Shown in pieces: positions 45,645 to 54,130 of a DNA stretch of 64,000 bases; within the stretch, counting starts at the first letter, position 1, and every line of letters begins with the position of its first letter. The position numbers and the translations under genes are program-made. The stretch comes from Phormidesmis sp963710175 (GTDB lineage Bacteria > Cyanobacteriota > Cyanobacteriia > Phormidesmidales > Phormidesmidaceae), in contig CAVPZC010000001.1 of assembly GCA_963710175.1 (NCBI GenBank), positions 372,001 to 436,000 on the forward strand, in the 5' to 3' direction. The notes below the pieces were generated by a model. That model saw nothing but the letters and a program-made list of their open reading frames with translations, was not told the DNA's origin and searched no databases.

Positions 45645-46013
45645 AGCGGCGGCTATGGGGGCGAAGGCGCAATGTATAGCTTTGATTGGCTGGCCTATGG
45701 CGCTAGTGGAAAGCTCGCTGTGGCACCGGGCAATATGACTTCCCGAATAGAGCTGAGACCGCTATACTGTAAAGCGAGCGGAAGCGTATCGACGCATCGC
45801 GCCATTACCTTGAAAACTGCATGATTACGTTCTAATGCGTCGATGCCTTTAGCCGTAAGGCATCGCGCTTCACCTAGCGAGCTGATTTTGGTCAGCTAGC
45901 CTCAAAACGATGTTCTGAACTATGAGCGCGTCGATTTGAAGGCTGAAAGCTAGGCACCGGAAGGGCTGCTGAACGGGCTCTTTCACGCCATTACCCCGCA
46001 AGGGGACGGAAAC
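45645..46013 (+). CRISPR. Decayed array 4: leader plus one partial repeat
   Basis: The region after cas2 holds ACCTTGAAAACTGCATGATT (45807-45826), close to the array 1 leader block, then a leader-like stretch and one remnant repeat at 45988-46013 (26 bases, CCCCGCAAGGGG then ACGGAAAC, lacking the 5' nine bases). It is followed immediately by trailer hairpin units. This appears to be an array reduced to its leader and trailer. There is no gene in 45645-45987. Confidence 0.65.
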
Positions 46014-46070
46014 AGAAGAGAGGTCAGAAGGCGGAATGCGGAAGGATGAGTTTAAAGCCGTGTAGTAGTA

Positions 46071-47416
46071 CTTAATCGAGAGTGATCGTATTTTTGTGTA
46101 AGCGCTTTTTACTTAAGCGGAAAAGCGTTCTGGGAATAGGATAGCAAAATGTGACAGCGCTGCGCGCCAGTTTTTAATCGGTCTGTTCCACTTCTTCGAG
46201 ATGTTGTTCATCGCCAGGTACATCAACCTGAATACAGCATCCTCGCTAGGAAAGACAGCCTTGGTCTTGATCACCTTGCGCAGCGAGCGATTGACGGATT
46301 CAATCGCGTTGGTAGTGTAGATGACACGGCGAATCTCCATCGGGTAGTCGAATATGGGAATGACGTTCTCCCAATGCCGAATCCAAACTTGACTGACGGC
46401 TGGATAAGCCTCGTCCCACTTAGCTGCGAAGGCATCAAGGGCAGCTTCTGACTCGGCTAGGGTCGCGGCTTGGTAGATCGGCTTGAGGTCAGCTGAGACG
46501 GCCTTGCGGTCTTTCCAGGGTACGTACTTCATGCAGTTGCGCATCAGATGTACGATGCATAGCTGCACCTGGGTTTGCGGGTAGACCGCTTCTATCGCTT
46601 GAGGAAAGCCCTTGAGGCCATCGCAGCAGGCGATTAGGATGTCCTTCAAACCTCTGTTGCGAAGGTCTGTGAGCACTTTGAGCCAGAACTTCGCGCCTTC
46701 TGTTTCGGCCTCACCGACCCATAGACCGAGCAGTTGCTTATCACCTTCGCGGTCAACGCCGAGCACAACGTAGACGGCTCGTTTACTGACCCGCCCTGAA
46801 ACCTTGATGTTCACATACAAAGCATCGAGATAGACAATCGGGTAGACCTCATCGAGCGGCCTGGACTGCCAGGCTTTGACGTCCTCGCTGACGCTCTCGA
46901 TGACCTCGCTGATGACGGCGGCTGATATCTTCGCACCGCCATACAGCTCTTCTAGCTGGGCGCTGATGTCGCGCGTACTGTTGCCCCTAGCGTAGAGCGC
47001 CAGGATCTTCTCGTCAAGCCCAGCAATGCGACGCTGATGCTTGGGCACCAGAATCGGCTCGAAGCTGCCTCTGCGGTCTCTCGGTATCGATAGGTCTAGC
47101 TCGCCGTCTTCAGACTGAACGGTTTTCTTCGAGCTGCCATTGCGACTATTCGCGGCGATCGTTTCGCCCGATTCACTGCTTTTGAGGTGGTGATTGAGTT
47201 CGCCTGCTAGCGCACGTTCGACTAGCCGCTTTTTGATCTGCTTCATCAGTCCAGCTTCGCCCAGGATATCCTCTGGGCTGTGACAGTCTTCGAGCAGCTC
47301 GTCTAGCAGGTCATCGACGCGATTGGGTTCTTTTTGCTTACGGGCCATGGTGCGGTCTCCTGAGTTGATAGGATCTTAGACCGCTTACACAAAATTCAAT
47401 ACAGTCTCCTTAATCG
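46071..47416 (-). mobile_element. IS256-family insertion sequence
   Basis: The element spans about 46078-47408. Inverted ends: left GAGAGTGATCGTATTTTTGT, right complement GAGACTGTATTGAATTTTGT, both continuing GTAAGCG. CTTAATCG flanks both sides (46071-46078 and 47409-47416), the 8-bp duplication expected of IS256. The target is a trailer hairpin unit. Confidence 0.9.
46113..47348 (-). CDS. IS256-family (mutator-type) transposase
   Basis: 411 residues, full length. DDE-type catalytic domain with YPIVYLDALYVNIK (first Asp), DILIACCDGLKGFPQAIEAV (second Asp), CIVHLMRNCMKYV and VIYTTNAIESVNRSLRKV (Glu). Start ATG 47348. The gene looks active. The 75-bp palindrome at 14759 is related to the ends of this element. 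Confidence 0.95.
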   Translation of the reverse strand: MARKQKEPNRVDDLLDELLEDCHSPEDILGEAGLMKQIKKRLVERALAGELNHHLKSSESGETIAANSRNGSSKKTVQSEDGELDLSIPRDRRGSFEPILVPKHQRRIAGLDEKILALYARGNSTRDISAQLEELYGGAKISAAVISEVIESVSEDVKAWQSRPLDEVYPIVYLDALYVNIKVSGRVSKRAVYVVLGVDREGDKQLLGLWVGEAETEGAKFWLKVLTDLRNRGLKDILIACCDGLKGFPQAIEAVYPQTQVQLCIVHLMRNCMKYVPWKDRKAVSADLKPIYQAATLAESEAALDAFAAKWDEAYPAVSQVWIRHWENVIPIFDYPMEIRRVIYTTNAIESVNRSLRKVIKTKAVFPSEDAVFRLMYLAMNNISKKWNRPIKNWRAALSHFAILFPERFSA

Positions 47417-47630
47417 GCTTATCCAGCAATTATCAATGCGCCCATTCATCGTTCATCACTCTGCCTTCATTGTTCTCTTCCATCCCCCGCAAGGGGACGG
47501 AAACCGAAGAAAGGGCAGAAGGCGGAATGCAGAAGGATGAATTTAAAGCCGTGCAGTACTTAATCGGCTTATCCAGTATTTGTTAGTACGCCCGTTCATC
47601 ATTCATCGCTCTGCCTTCTGCTTTCTCTTC

Positions 47631-47729
47631 TTTGACGTGCGCGTAGAAATGACAGCGGCGATTGACCGCATTCAGGCGGGCAAGGCTTCACAGCTACCCA
47701 TGTGGATGCGCATTAGCAACGCTAGTTGA
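47631..47729 (+). pseudogene. Unidentified C-terminal gene fragment
   Basis: A frame open for 32 codons with no start (VEMTAAIDRIQAGKASQLPM then WMRISNAS, stop TGA), beginning exactly where the trailer unit ends. It reads like the tail of a real protein truncated by the island. The parent family is not recognised. Confidence 0.4.
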
Positions 47730-47783
47730 GGAGGAAACGCTCTAGCAGTCAATCGTCAGGCCATCTGTTGTGTATGGTTAGAG

Positions 47784-48542
47784 TTGTCATCTGTTATCAT
47801 TCGCTCCCCTTTGCGCTTCTTTGTGTCTAGACAAACCCGAGGTAGAAAACGCTTCCGTCCACTCCGCCTGCTCTGGCGGATAGTGACTTTCTTTGTATGG
47901 CTGTGGGCGCTATCGGCGTTGCTAGTGCTGCTGCTGCGGTTCGTGCCACCACCGACTACCAGCTTTATGCTGCAATCCTTTTTTCGCAATGGTTTATACG
48001 TTTACCAGTGGCAGCCATATCCGCAGATTTCACCGGATATGGCTCTGGCCGCGATCGCTGCCGAAGACCAGCGCTTCCCGACACATAGCGGGTTTGACTT
48101 AGAGGCCATCAACGCTGCTATCAGAGAGGCTGAAAGCGGCGCTAGCCTGCGCGGCGGGAGCACCATCACCCAGCAAGTTGCCAAAAACCTGTTCCTATGG
48201 CCAGGGCGTAGCTTTGTGCGCAAGGGCACCGAAGCTTGGCTGACCGTTCTCATCGAGCTGATGTGGGACAAGCAGCGGATCTTGGAAATGTATCTAAACA
48301 TTGCGCAATTTGGAGAACGTACCTTTGGTGTAGAAGCCGCCAGTCAGCAGTTTTTTCAAATCTCTGCTCAGGACCTCACTCCCGAAGCAGCTGCGCTCCT
48401 CGCCGCCGTGCTACCTGGCCCGGAACTTTACAGCGTAGAAGCCCCTTCCTGGGAAGTGCTAGATCGCCAAGACTGGATTCTCACCCAAATGAGTCAGCTG
48501 GGTGGCACCACCTATCTTCAGTCGCTACAAGAGGGTTCCTGA
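47784..48542 (+). CDS. mtgA: Monofunctional peptidoglycan glycosyltransferase
   Basis: 252 residues. One N-terminal membrane helix (about 30-52, LWRIVTFFVWLWALSALLVL) is followed by a family 51 glycosyltransferase domain with AAEDQRFPTHSGFD (catalytic Glu), GGSTITQQVAKNLFLWPGRS, KGTEAWLTVLIELMWDKQRI and EMYLNIAQFGERTFGVEAAS. All family motifs are present. It polymerises lipid II in the periplasm. The ORF begins at TTG 47784. It is an unexpected housekeeping gene between CRISPR arrays. Confidence 0.92.
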   Translation: MSSVIIRSPLRFFVSRQTRGRKRFRPLRLLWRIVTFFVWLWALSALLVLLLRFVPPPTTSFMLQSFFRNGLYVYQWQPYPQISPDMALAAIAAEDQRFPTHSGFDLEAINAAIREAESGASLRGGSTITQQVAKNLFLWPGRSFVRKGTEAWLTVLIELMWDKQRILEMYLNIAQFGERTFGVEAASQQFFQISAQDLTPEAAALLAAVLPGPELYSVEAPSWEVLDRQDWILTQMSQLGGTTYLQSLQEGS

Positions 48543-48944
48543 CCGGCCTTTTGGCAGCGCGATTCCGTACTGGGTTTGGTACGACCGTTTTTGTGTGCGA
48601 TCGCTTCTTCCTGTGGTGCCCTCACCCCACCTCGCCTGTCAGTCGCTGACTCAAAAGCGTATAGCGCTCCTGCGCCTTTATCTGCCGCACTGCTAGTCAT
48701 GGGACACAGCATCTAAAGGCAAAGCTAGAGCGATGCGATCTGATTGTAATTATCACGGGGTATATGAATCATTCGTTGACTCGTGCGGTATTTGGGTTGA
48801 AGGCTTCCGGAGCACTCGCGGGCGAAGTAGTGATGCTGAACTTTCGGGGCAAGAGCGGTGTGGTGCGGGAGGTATTGCGGCATGTCGCTTTGCTGGAATA
48901 ATCGCACTGCTTAAAGCCGGGATATGACGACAGCGAGGTGAGTT

Positions 48945-48981
48945 GCCCTCAGCCGAATACCCTTGGCTGAGGGCATTTCTT
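48945..48981 (+). terminator. Duplicated terminator before array 3
   Basis: The same 10-bp stem GCCCTCAGCC/GGCTGAGGGC as at 35765. One loop base differs (CCCTT for CCCGT). It would shield the array 3 leader from read-through. Confidence 0.7.
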
Positions 48982-49248
48982 CAAAAAGGTTAGAGAAGTG
49001 CTGTAACCCATCGACATCTGCTTATACTATGGCTATTATGGGCTAGAGCTTCCAAATTCGTGGGGGTTTACGGAACCTTGAAAATATGATTATGCCGTTG
49101 ACCCTAGAGAATCAGTTGCTGTACAAGGGCTTTAGCCCTGTTAGAATGCAACTTATTAAGACTGATTCTCAATTGTAGGGCCATTCTACAGACCCCCGCG
49201 AATTGGGCCTTTGAAAGACTTTATCCGTCAGGCTTTCAAAGGGTAGGG
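48982..49248 (+). promoter_or_regulatory. Leader of CRISPR array 3
   Basis: A near-identical copy of the array 2 leader, including TATACTATGGCTATTATG and the ACCTTGAAAATATGATTAT block. Three of the roughly eight substitutions of the duplication fall in it. It probably keeps promoter and integration function. Confidence 0.75.
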
Positions 49249-50766
49249 GTTCAAATTCCATTACCCCGCAAGGGGACGGAAACTACTAGCATTGTCTACA
49301 ACCATCGTCGCAAAAACGGTTCAAATTCCATTACCCCGCAAGGGGACGGAAACGGGCACGAACCACGTGCGAACAGCAGCCTGGGGCTCGGTTCAAATTC
49401 CATTACCCCGCAAGGGGACGGAAACGTAGCACTACATGCCCCCAGTCACCAGCATTAGGAGTTCAAATTCCATTACCCCGCAAGGGGACGGAAACCACTA
49501 ACGTTTGACAGTTGCGTAACAAGTTGCCGCGTGTTCAAATTCCATTACCCCGCAAGGGGACGGAAACGTGTCGTCATTCCACCCGATGCTTGCATTGCCA
49601 TGTTCAAATTCCATTACCCCGCAAGGGGACGGAAACACGGGGGTGTCCCTCATCAAGATCTCGGAATTAATTGTTCAAATTCCATTACCCCGCAAGGGGA
49701 CGGAAACCAAAAGCCTACTCGCAGTCGATCAACTCTACCGAGGTTCAAATTCCATTACCCCGCAAGGGGACGGAAACCCTAGCTTGCGCAGTAAATCACC
49801 AAGCCACATCGGTTCAAATTCCATTACCCCGCAAGGGGACGGAAACCCTGGAAACCACTCTGTGCCTGCAAGAAAATAGACTGTTCAAATTCCATTACCC
49901 CGCAAGGGGACGGAAACCATCATATCTGTGTCAAACAGCGTGGAGAAGGCAGTGTTCAAATTCCATTACCCCGCAAGGGGACGGAAACCTACCGGGCAAC
50001 GTGTACCCAAACACGCTGAACGCTTGTTCAAATTCCATTACCCCGCAAGGGGACGGAAACATCTGCACGTTCCTGAGCACCTTCCAACATGCGAGTTCAA
50101 ATTCCATTACCCCGCAAGGGGACGGAAACTGGTAACAGGTACCACGATCTTTCAACACTGATGTTATAGTTCAAATTCCATTACCCCGCAAGGGGACGGA
50201 AACTAAAAGCTGGAGTGACATCTTCGGTACTTTCATCGTTCAAATTCCATTACCCCGCAAGGGGACGGAAACAAACTGGATATTAGCCAGCGATATGAGC
50301 AACGACAGCGGTTCAAATTCCATTGCCCCGCAAGGGGACGGAAACGTCAGGACCCTTACCAACAGCTTTGAACTCGCCAAGTTCAAATTCCATTACCCCG
50401 CAAGGGGACGGAAACCGCTCTGTGCATGGATTGCATGGTTCTGATCAGAGGTTCAAATTCCATTACCCCGCAAGGGGACGGAAACTTGAAGCGTTGCACG
50501 AGTGAAAGTGGTAATTGCGTTGTTCAAATTCCATTACCCCGCAAGGGGACGGAAACATTTGGATTGCCAATGTAACCTTCGTCTTCAACAGCAGTTCAAA
50601 TTCCATTACCCCGCAAGGGGACGGAAACGCTTACAAACCTCGGGAGTTGCGCACATGATACGGTTCAAATTCCATTACCCCGCAAGGGGACGGAAACCCT
50701 GCTTTGGCAGTCTGCACTTTGTCGATCTACGGTTCAAATTCCATTACCCCGCAAGGGGACGGAAAC
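49249..50766 (+). CRISPR. CRISPR array 3: 22 repeats, 21 spacers
   Basis: The repeat is the same as in array 2 (35 bp, GTTCAAATTCC ... GGAAAC). The first is at 49249-49283 and the last at 50732-50766. Spacers are 34-39 bp. The repeat at 50311-50345 has CATTGCCCC for CATTACCCC. No spacer appears shared with array 2 by eye, so the arrays diverged by independent acquisition after the leader was copied. Confidence 0.98.
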
Positions 50767-51474
50767 TGAAGAAAGGTCAGAAGGCAGAATGCGGAAGGAT
50801 GAATTTAAAGCCGTGTAGCAACGTTTCGTCCTATCCAAGGCATTTCGACTCAGCCCCATCTCGGCTGATTCAATAGCTTTAAGCACTCCCATTCATCGTT
50901 CCGCCTTCATCATTCCGCCTTCTCTTCCATTCCCCCGCAAGGGGACGGAAACTGAAGAAAGGTCAGAAGGCGGAACGCGGAAGGATGAGTTTAAAGCCGT
51001 GCAGTACTGAATCGGCTTATCCAGCAATTATCAATGCGCCCATTCATCGTTCATCGTTCTGCCTTCATCGTTCTCTTCGATTCCCCCGCAAGGGGACGGA
51101 AACCGAAGAAAGGGCAGAAGGCGGAAGGCGGAAGGATGAGTTTAAAGCCGTGTAGCGACATTTCGTCCTATCCAAGGCATTTCGACGTAGCCCCATCTCG
51201 GCTGGTTCAATAGCTTTAAGCACTCCTATTCATCGTTCCGCCTTCATCATTCCGCCTTCTCTTCCATTCCCCCGCAAGGGGACGGAAACCGAAGAAAGGG
51301 CAGAAGGCAGAATGCAGAAGGATGAGTTTAAAGCTGTGCAGCAACGCTTTGTCCTATCCAAGGCATTTCGACGTAGCCCCATCTCGGCTGATTCAATAGC
51401 TTTAAGGGGGTAGCAAACGAATACAATACCAGCGATTATAGGCAGGTATAGGGGGAGAGGAGAGCGGCTGAGGA

Positions 51475-51936
51475 ATGCTAGATGAACAGGTGAAGGAAAC
51501 CTTGAAAGATGCTGCCCGCAAGCTGAGCGGACATAAGAAACGAGCGTTCATGGCGAAAGTAGCAGAAGACTACTTCGACGCTTCAGCCCGGAAAGCCGAA
51601 ACGTATCTTGGGTGGGGACGACAAACGGTTCAGCTCGGGCTGCACGAGCGCGAAAGCGGTGTAGTCTGCGTGGATTACTATCAAGGTCGAGGGAATCACC
51701 GGCGCGAAGCGAAGCAGCCTGAATTAGAGCAGGCTATACGAGCGCTGGTCGATGGGCAATCACAAGCCGACCCGACGTTTCGGACTACGTTTTACTACGC
51801 GAGAGTAAGCGCCCAGTCGGTGCGCGACGCGCTGATAGAGGAGAAAGGCTACCGGGATGAGGACTTGCCAACCCGCCAAACTATCGGCGCGATGCTGAAC
51901 CGGATGGGCTATCGGTTAAAAAAACGCAAAAAGTGA
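51475..51936 (+). CDS. ISAzo13-like transposase, N-terminal frame
   Basis: 153 residues, from MLDEQVKETLKDAARKLSGH to the lysine-rich end YRLKKRKK. It contains a helix-turn-helix-like DNA-binding segment (LGWGRQTVQLGLHERESG). The terminal coding sequence has A-runs (TTAAAAAAACG, CAAAAAGTGA), possible slip sites joining it to the next frame. Confidence 0.82.
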   Translation: MLDEQVKETLKDAARKLSGHKKRAFMAKVAEDYFDASARKAETYLGWGRQTVQLGLHERESGVVCVDYYQGRGNHRREAKQPELEQAIRALVDGQSQADPTFRTTFYYARVSAQSVRDALIEEKGYRDEDLPTRQTIGAMLNRMGYRLKKRKK

Positions 51937-52670
51937 AGCCGCACAAAAAGGTGCCCGAAACAGACGCCATCTTTGAGAATGTAGCCCGAGCGAATGCAGC
52001 AGCAGACGCCGACCCCAAAGTGTTGAGACTCTCCATCGACAGCAAGGCTAAAGTCGCCATTGGGAATCTATCAAGGGGCGGCGGGGCGCGAACCCTCGAA
52101 CCGCGACAGGCCGATGACCATGACCACTACCGCGAAGCCACACTAGTGCCCTTTGGCATTCTCGATGTGAAGGGAGAGCAACTCTCGATTTACTTCGGGC
52201 AGTCAGCAGAGACCAGCGACTTTATTGTCGACTGCTTAGAAGACTGGTGGCAGACGCATCGGGCCGCCTATTCAGAGATAGCAGAATGGGTGATTGACTT
52301 AGACAACGGACCTGCTGTCAAAAGCCAGCGGACTCAGTTCATCAAGCGTATGGTGCAGTTTTCGCAGCGCGAGCAGATGAAAATACGCCTGGTTTACTAT
52401 CCGCCTTATCACAGCAAGTACAATCCGATAGAGCGCTGTTGGGCGGCGTTAGAAAACTACTGGAATGGCGCTATCCTCGATACCGTTGAAGCTGCCCTAC
52501 GCTGGGCGGCGAACATGACTTGGAATGGCTTTGCGCCAATTGTTGAGTTAGTCGAGACGACTTATCAGAAGGGTATCAAGGTGGCCAAAGATGAGTTGGA
52601 ACCGTTCGAGCAACAGTGGCAACGGTCTGAAACGTTGCCTAAGTGGGATGTGACGATTGTTCCTATGTAA
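51933..52670 (+). CDS. ISAzo13-like transposase, catalytic frame
   Basis: 245 residues from GTG 51933 (4-bp overlap). LRLSIDSKAKVAIGNLSRGG (first Asp), EWVIDLDNGPAVKSQRTQF (second Asp), YYPPYHSKYNPIERCWAALE (third acidic residue) and PIVELVETTYQKGIKV. This DDE layout is that of ISAzo13/Rhodopirellula-type transposases. It is probably translated as a fusion with the first frame. Confidence 0.85.
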   Translation: MKPHKKVPETDAIFENVARANAAADADPKVLRLSIDSKAKVAIGNLSRGGGARTLEPRQADDHDHYREATLVPFGILDVKGEQLSIYFGQSAETSDFIVDCLEDWWQTHRAAYSEIAEWVIDLDNGPAVKSQRTQFIKRMVQFSQREQMKIRLVYYPPYHSKYNPIERCWAALENYWNGAILDTVEAALRWAANMTWNGFAPIVELVETTYQKGIKVAKDELEPFEQQWQRSETLPKWDVTIVPM

Positions 52671-52776
52671 ACGGTAACTTATTTGTTTGCGCTCCCCTAA
52701 GCACTCCTATTCATCGTTCCGCCTTCATCACTCCGCCTTCTCTTCCATCAGATTGGCTGAGACCTCGCCGACAGCG

Positions 52777-53259
52777 TTAGAAGTCGCCGGGGCTAGCGAT
52801 CGCCGCTCTACTGCCGCAAATGTTTTCAGTCGAAGTGTACTGCCAGGGAAAAATACAAGCGCCCGTATAGCGATAGTGGGCTGGCTTATTCTGTGAATTT
52901 AAGCAAATTGAGCCGCTACCAGCGTGATAACAGTCTACAAGAAAATCAGAATTAAGCTGAGCCAGATTGCTATCAAAGAAAACAACAACCTCTGGATTCC
53001 CCCGGTCGGCAACACTAGCATACTGTCCCTCCCACATAAAATAGTAAAAACCACCCCCAGCTCTGGCTGGCCGCTTCCATACATTGAAAGCTATGTTCTG
53101 TGACTCACCGGAATTCCACAGCGTAAAGCCATCTGCCGCCATCGCCTGCCGATAGTCCATATCCGCCTGAGCCATAGCAGAAGGCGTTAAGGCCGTAGTC
53201 AGCAAGAGAAATCCACCACCAACCGTAGCCGTCAAGGCAAACGCAATTTTGTTGAGCAT
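52777..53259 (-). CDS. Small secreted protein of unknown family
   Basis: 160 residues from ATG 53259 (the reading frame runs to 53340, but the signal peptide starts here). MLNKIAFALTATVGGGFLLL then a PSAMAQA signal-peptidase site. The mature part (about 127 residues) has Trp/Tyr-rich strands (NVWKRPARAGGGFYYFMWEG), NPEVVVFFDSNLAQLNSDFL and four Cys residues (CYHAGSGSICL, GACIF, ENICG) that could form disulfides. No domain is recognised. Confidence 0.65.
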   Translation of the reverse strand: MLNKIAFALTATVGGGFLLLTTALTPSAMAQADMDYRQAMAADGFTLWNSGESQNIAFNVWKRPARAGGGFYYFMWEGQYASVADRGNPEVVVFFDSNLAQLNSDFLVDCYHAGSGSICLNSQNKPAHYRYTGACIFPWQYTSTENICGSRAAIASPGDF

Positions 53260-53427
53260 GTTTTGAAATGTATGTGAAAAAGAGGTCGTAGAGAGAAGCC
53301 TATCTAAGTTTCCCAAGCCTCCAAATTGACCTGAGGTCATCTCATGAAGAAGCCATTAACAAGCACTAGACACGATGAAGTTTCCGCTAAACATCCATAT
53401 GAGCCAGCGCTATAGAAGCCCCTTTCA

Positions 53428-53635
53428 CCAAACCTCTACGACGCGGGCGCATGGTTACTAGGCCAGAAATCCCCAGGGCTCCGTGATATTGACGTAGTGA
53501 TCATCCGTCATGTCTATGGTGACCATCTGGGCGATCGCAACCTGTGAACGCAGTCGCAAACGGCTGAACATTGCCTGGTGCTCCATCAAAACGATGTGAT
53601 TGTCATTCCTAGTCTCACTCCAGTTCCATAGGTTG
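53428..53635 (+). pseudogene. Metallo-beta-lactamase-fold hydrolase fragments
   Basis: One frame (53428-53547) reads LYDAGAWLLGQKSP then IDVVIIRHVYGDHLGDRN, stop. This matches the MBL motif V-I-x-T-H-x-H-x-D-H-L-G with the first two ligands changed. Another frame just downstream reads LVLHQNDVIVIPSLTPVP, also family-like. It is a decayed gene with deletions and frameshifts. Confidence 0.6.
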
Positions 53636-53640
53636 TCGAG

Positions 53641-54072
53641 ATGACAGCTTATACTGTACTCAGAGACTTGGTAGCAGGTGCTCAGGCAGACCTCAAGCAG
53701 GTCTCAGGCGACGGTGCCTACGACCAGATGGACTGCTACGAAGTGATTGAGCAGCAGGGAGCGACTGCTGCTATCCCGCCGCGTAAGAACGCGAAGATTC
53801 GGCAACATGGCAACCGTAAAGCACCGCCGCATCCGCGTGACCAGAACCTGCGGCTGATTCGCAAACGCGGCAGAAAAGCCTGGAAGAAAGCCATCGGCTA
53901 TCATCGCCGGTCGATTGCCGAAACGACGATGTTCAGACACAAGGCCGCGTTTGGTGGGAAGGTGCGTTCTAGACGCTTCGACAACCAGGCGGTGGAGATA
54001 CTGCTACAGTGTGCTGCCTTGAACCGGATGATTCAGCTCGCCAAGCCAGAGACGGTTTGGGTCAACGACTAA
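53641..54072 (+). pseudogene. IS5-family transposase, C-terminal part
   Basis: 143 codons of the IS5/IS1031 DDE transposase C-terminus: VSGDGAYDQMDCYEVIEQQG (second Asp), AAIPPRKNAKIRQHGN, GYHRRSIAETTMFRHKAAFG (Glu region) and LQCAALNRMIQLAKP. The N-terminal half is missing, replaced upstream by the MBL fragments. The element end GGCTTTGTTGCGCGAATCAG (complement of 54110-54129) is intact. Confidence 0.85.
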
Positions 54073-54109
54073 GCGCCGGGTCGCGAGGGCAGGACGATTC
54101 TCTCTTTCT

Positions 54110-54129
54110 CTGATTCGCGCAACAAAGCC
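54110..54129. mobile_element. Terminal inverted repeat of the truncated IS5-family element
   Basis: On the minus strand GGCTTTGTTGCGCGAATCAG matches the GGCTTTGTTG ends of IS903/IS5-type elements. The 174-bp repeat starts 1 bp to its right, so this insertion defines the left limit of the right repeat copy. Confidence 0.65.
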
Positions 54130-54130
54130 G

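Larger units (their letters stand above)
46014..47633. repeat. Trailer hairpin units of array 4, split by IS256-like element
   Basis: The first unit begins at 46014 (AGAAGAGAGGTCAGAAGGCG), is cut at 46078 by the IS256-family element and resumes at 47409. It ends with a half repeat at 47484-47503 (CCCCGCAAGGGGACGGAAAC), followed by a second unit to about 47633. Without the insertion it would be the same tandem structure as at arrays 1, 2 and 3. Confidence 0.8.
48713..49248 (+). repeat. 536-bp duplication: DUF2325 3' end, terminator and leader (array 3 copy)
   Basis: Gap-free match to 35533-36068 with about eight substitutions. It carries the last 62 codons of the DUF2325 gene (48713-48901) without a start, the 10-bp-stem terminator (48945-48974) and the leader. 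It begins abruptly 170 bp after mtgA. The 48543-48712 stretch before it shows nothing I can name. Confidence 0.95.
51403..52700 (+). mobile_element. ISAzo13-like insertion sequence
   Basis: Element 51406-52697 (1292 bp). The left end GGGGGTAGCAAACGAATA and the right-end complement GGGGAGCGCAAACAAATA form imperfect inverted repeats. TAA is duplicated at 51403-51405 and 52698-52700. Removing it restores a normal trailer unit (GCTTTAAGCACTCC). Confidence 0.85.
50767..52746. repeat. Trailer hairpin units of array 3, split by ISAzo13-like element
   Basis: Units begin at 50767, 50952, 51104 and 51290, each following a half repeat (for example CCCCGCAAGGGGACGGAAAC ending at 50951, 51103 and 51289). 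The last unit is cut at 51405 by a transposon and resumes at 52698, ending CTTCTCTTCC near 52746. Two internal versions occur: one with TTAATCGGCTTATCCAGCAA-type centres and one with GGCATTTCGAC...CTCGGCTG centres. Confidence 0.8.

Noticed and set aside
48733..48927. 64-codon ORF before array 3
   Set aside because: It is the shadow frame of the duplicated DUF2325 3' end. The same ORF appears at 35553, inside the intact gene.
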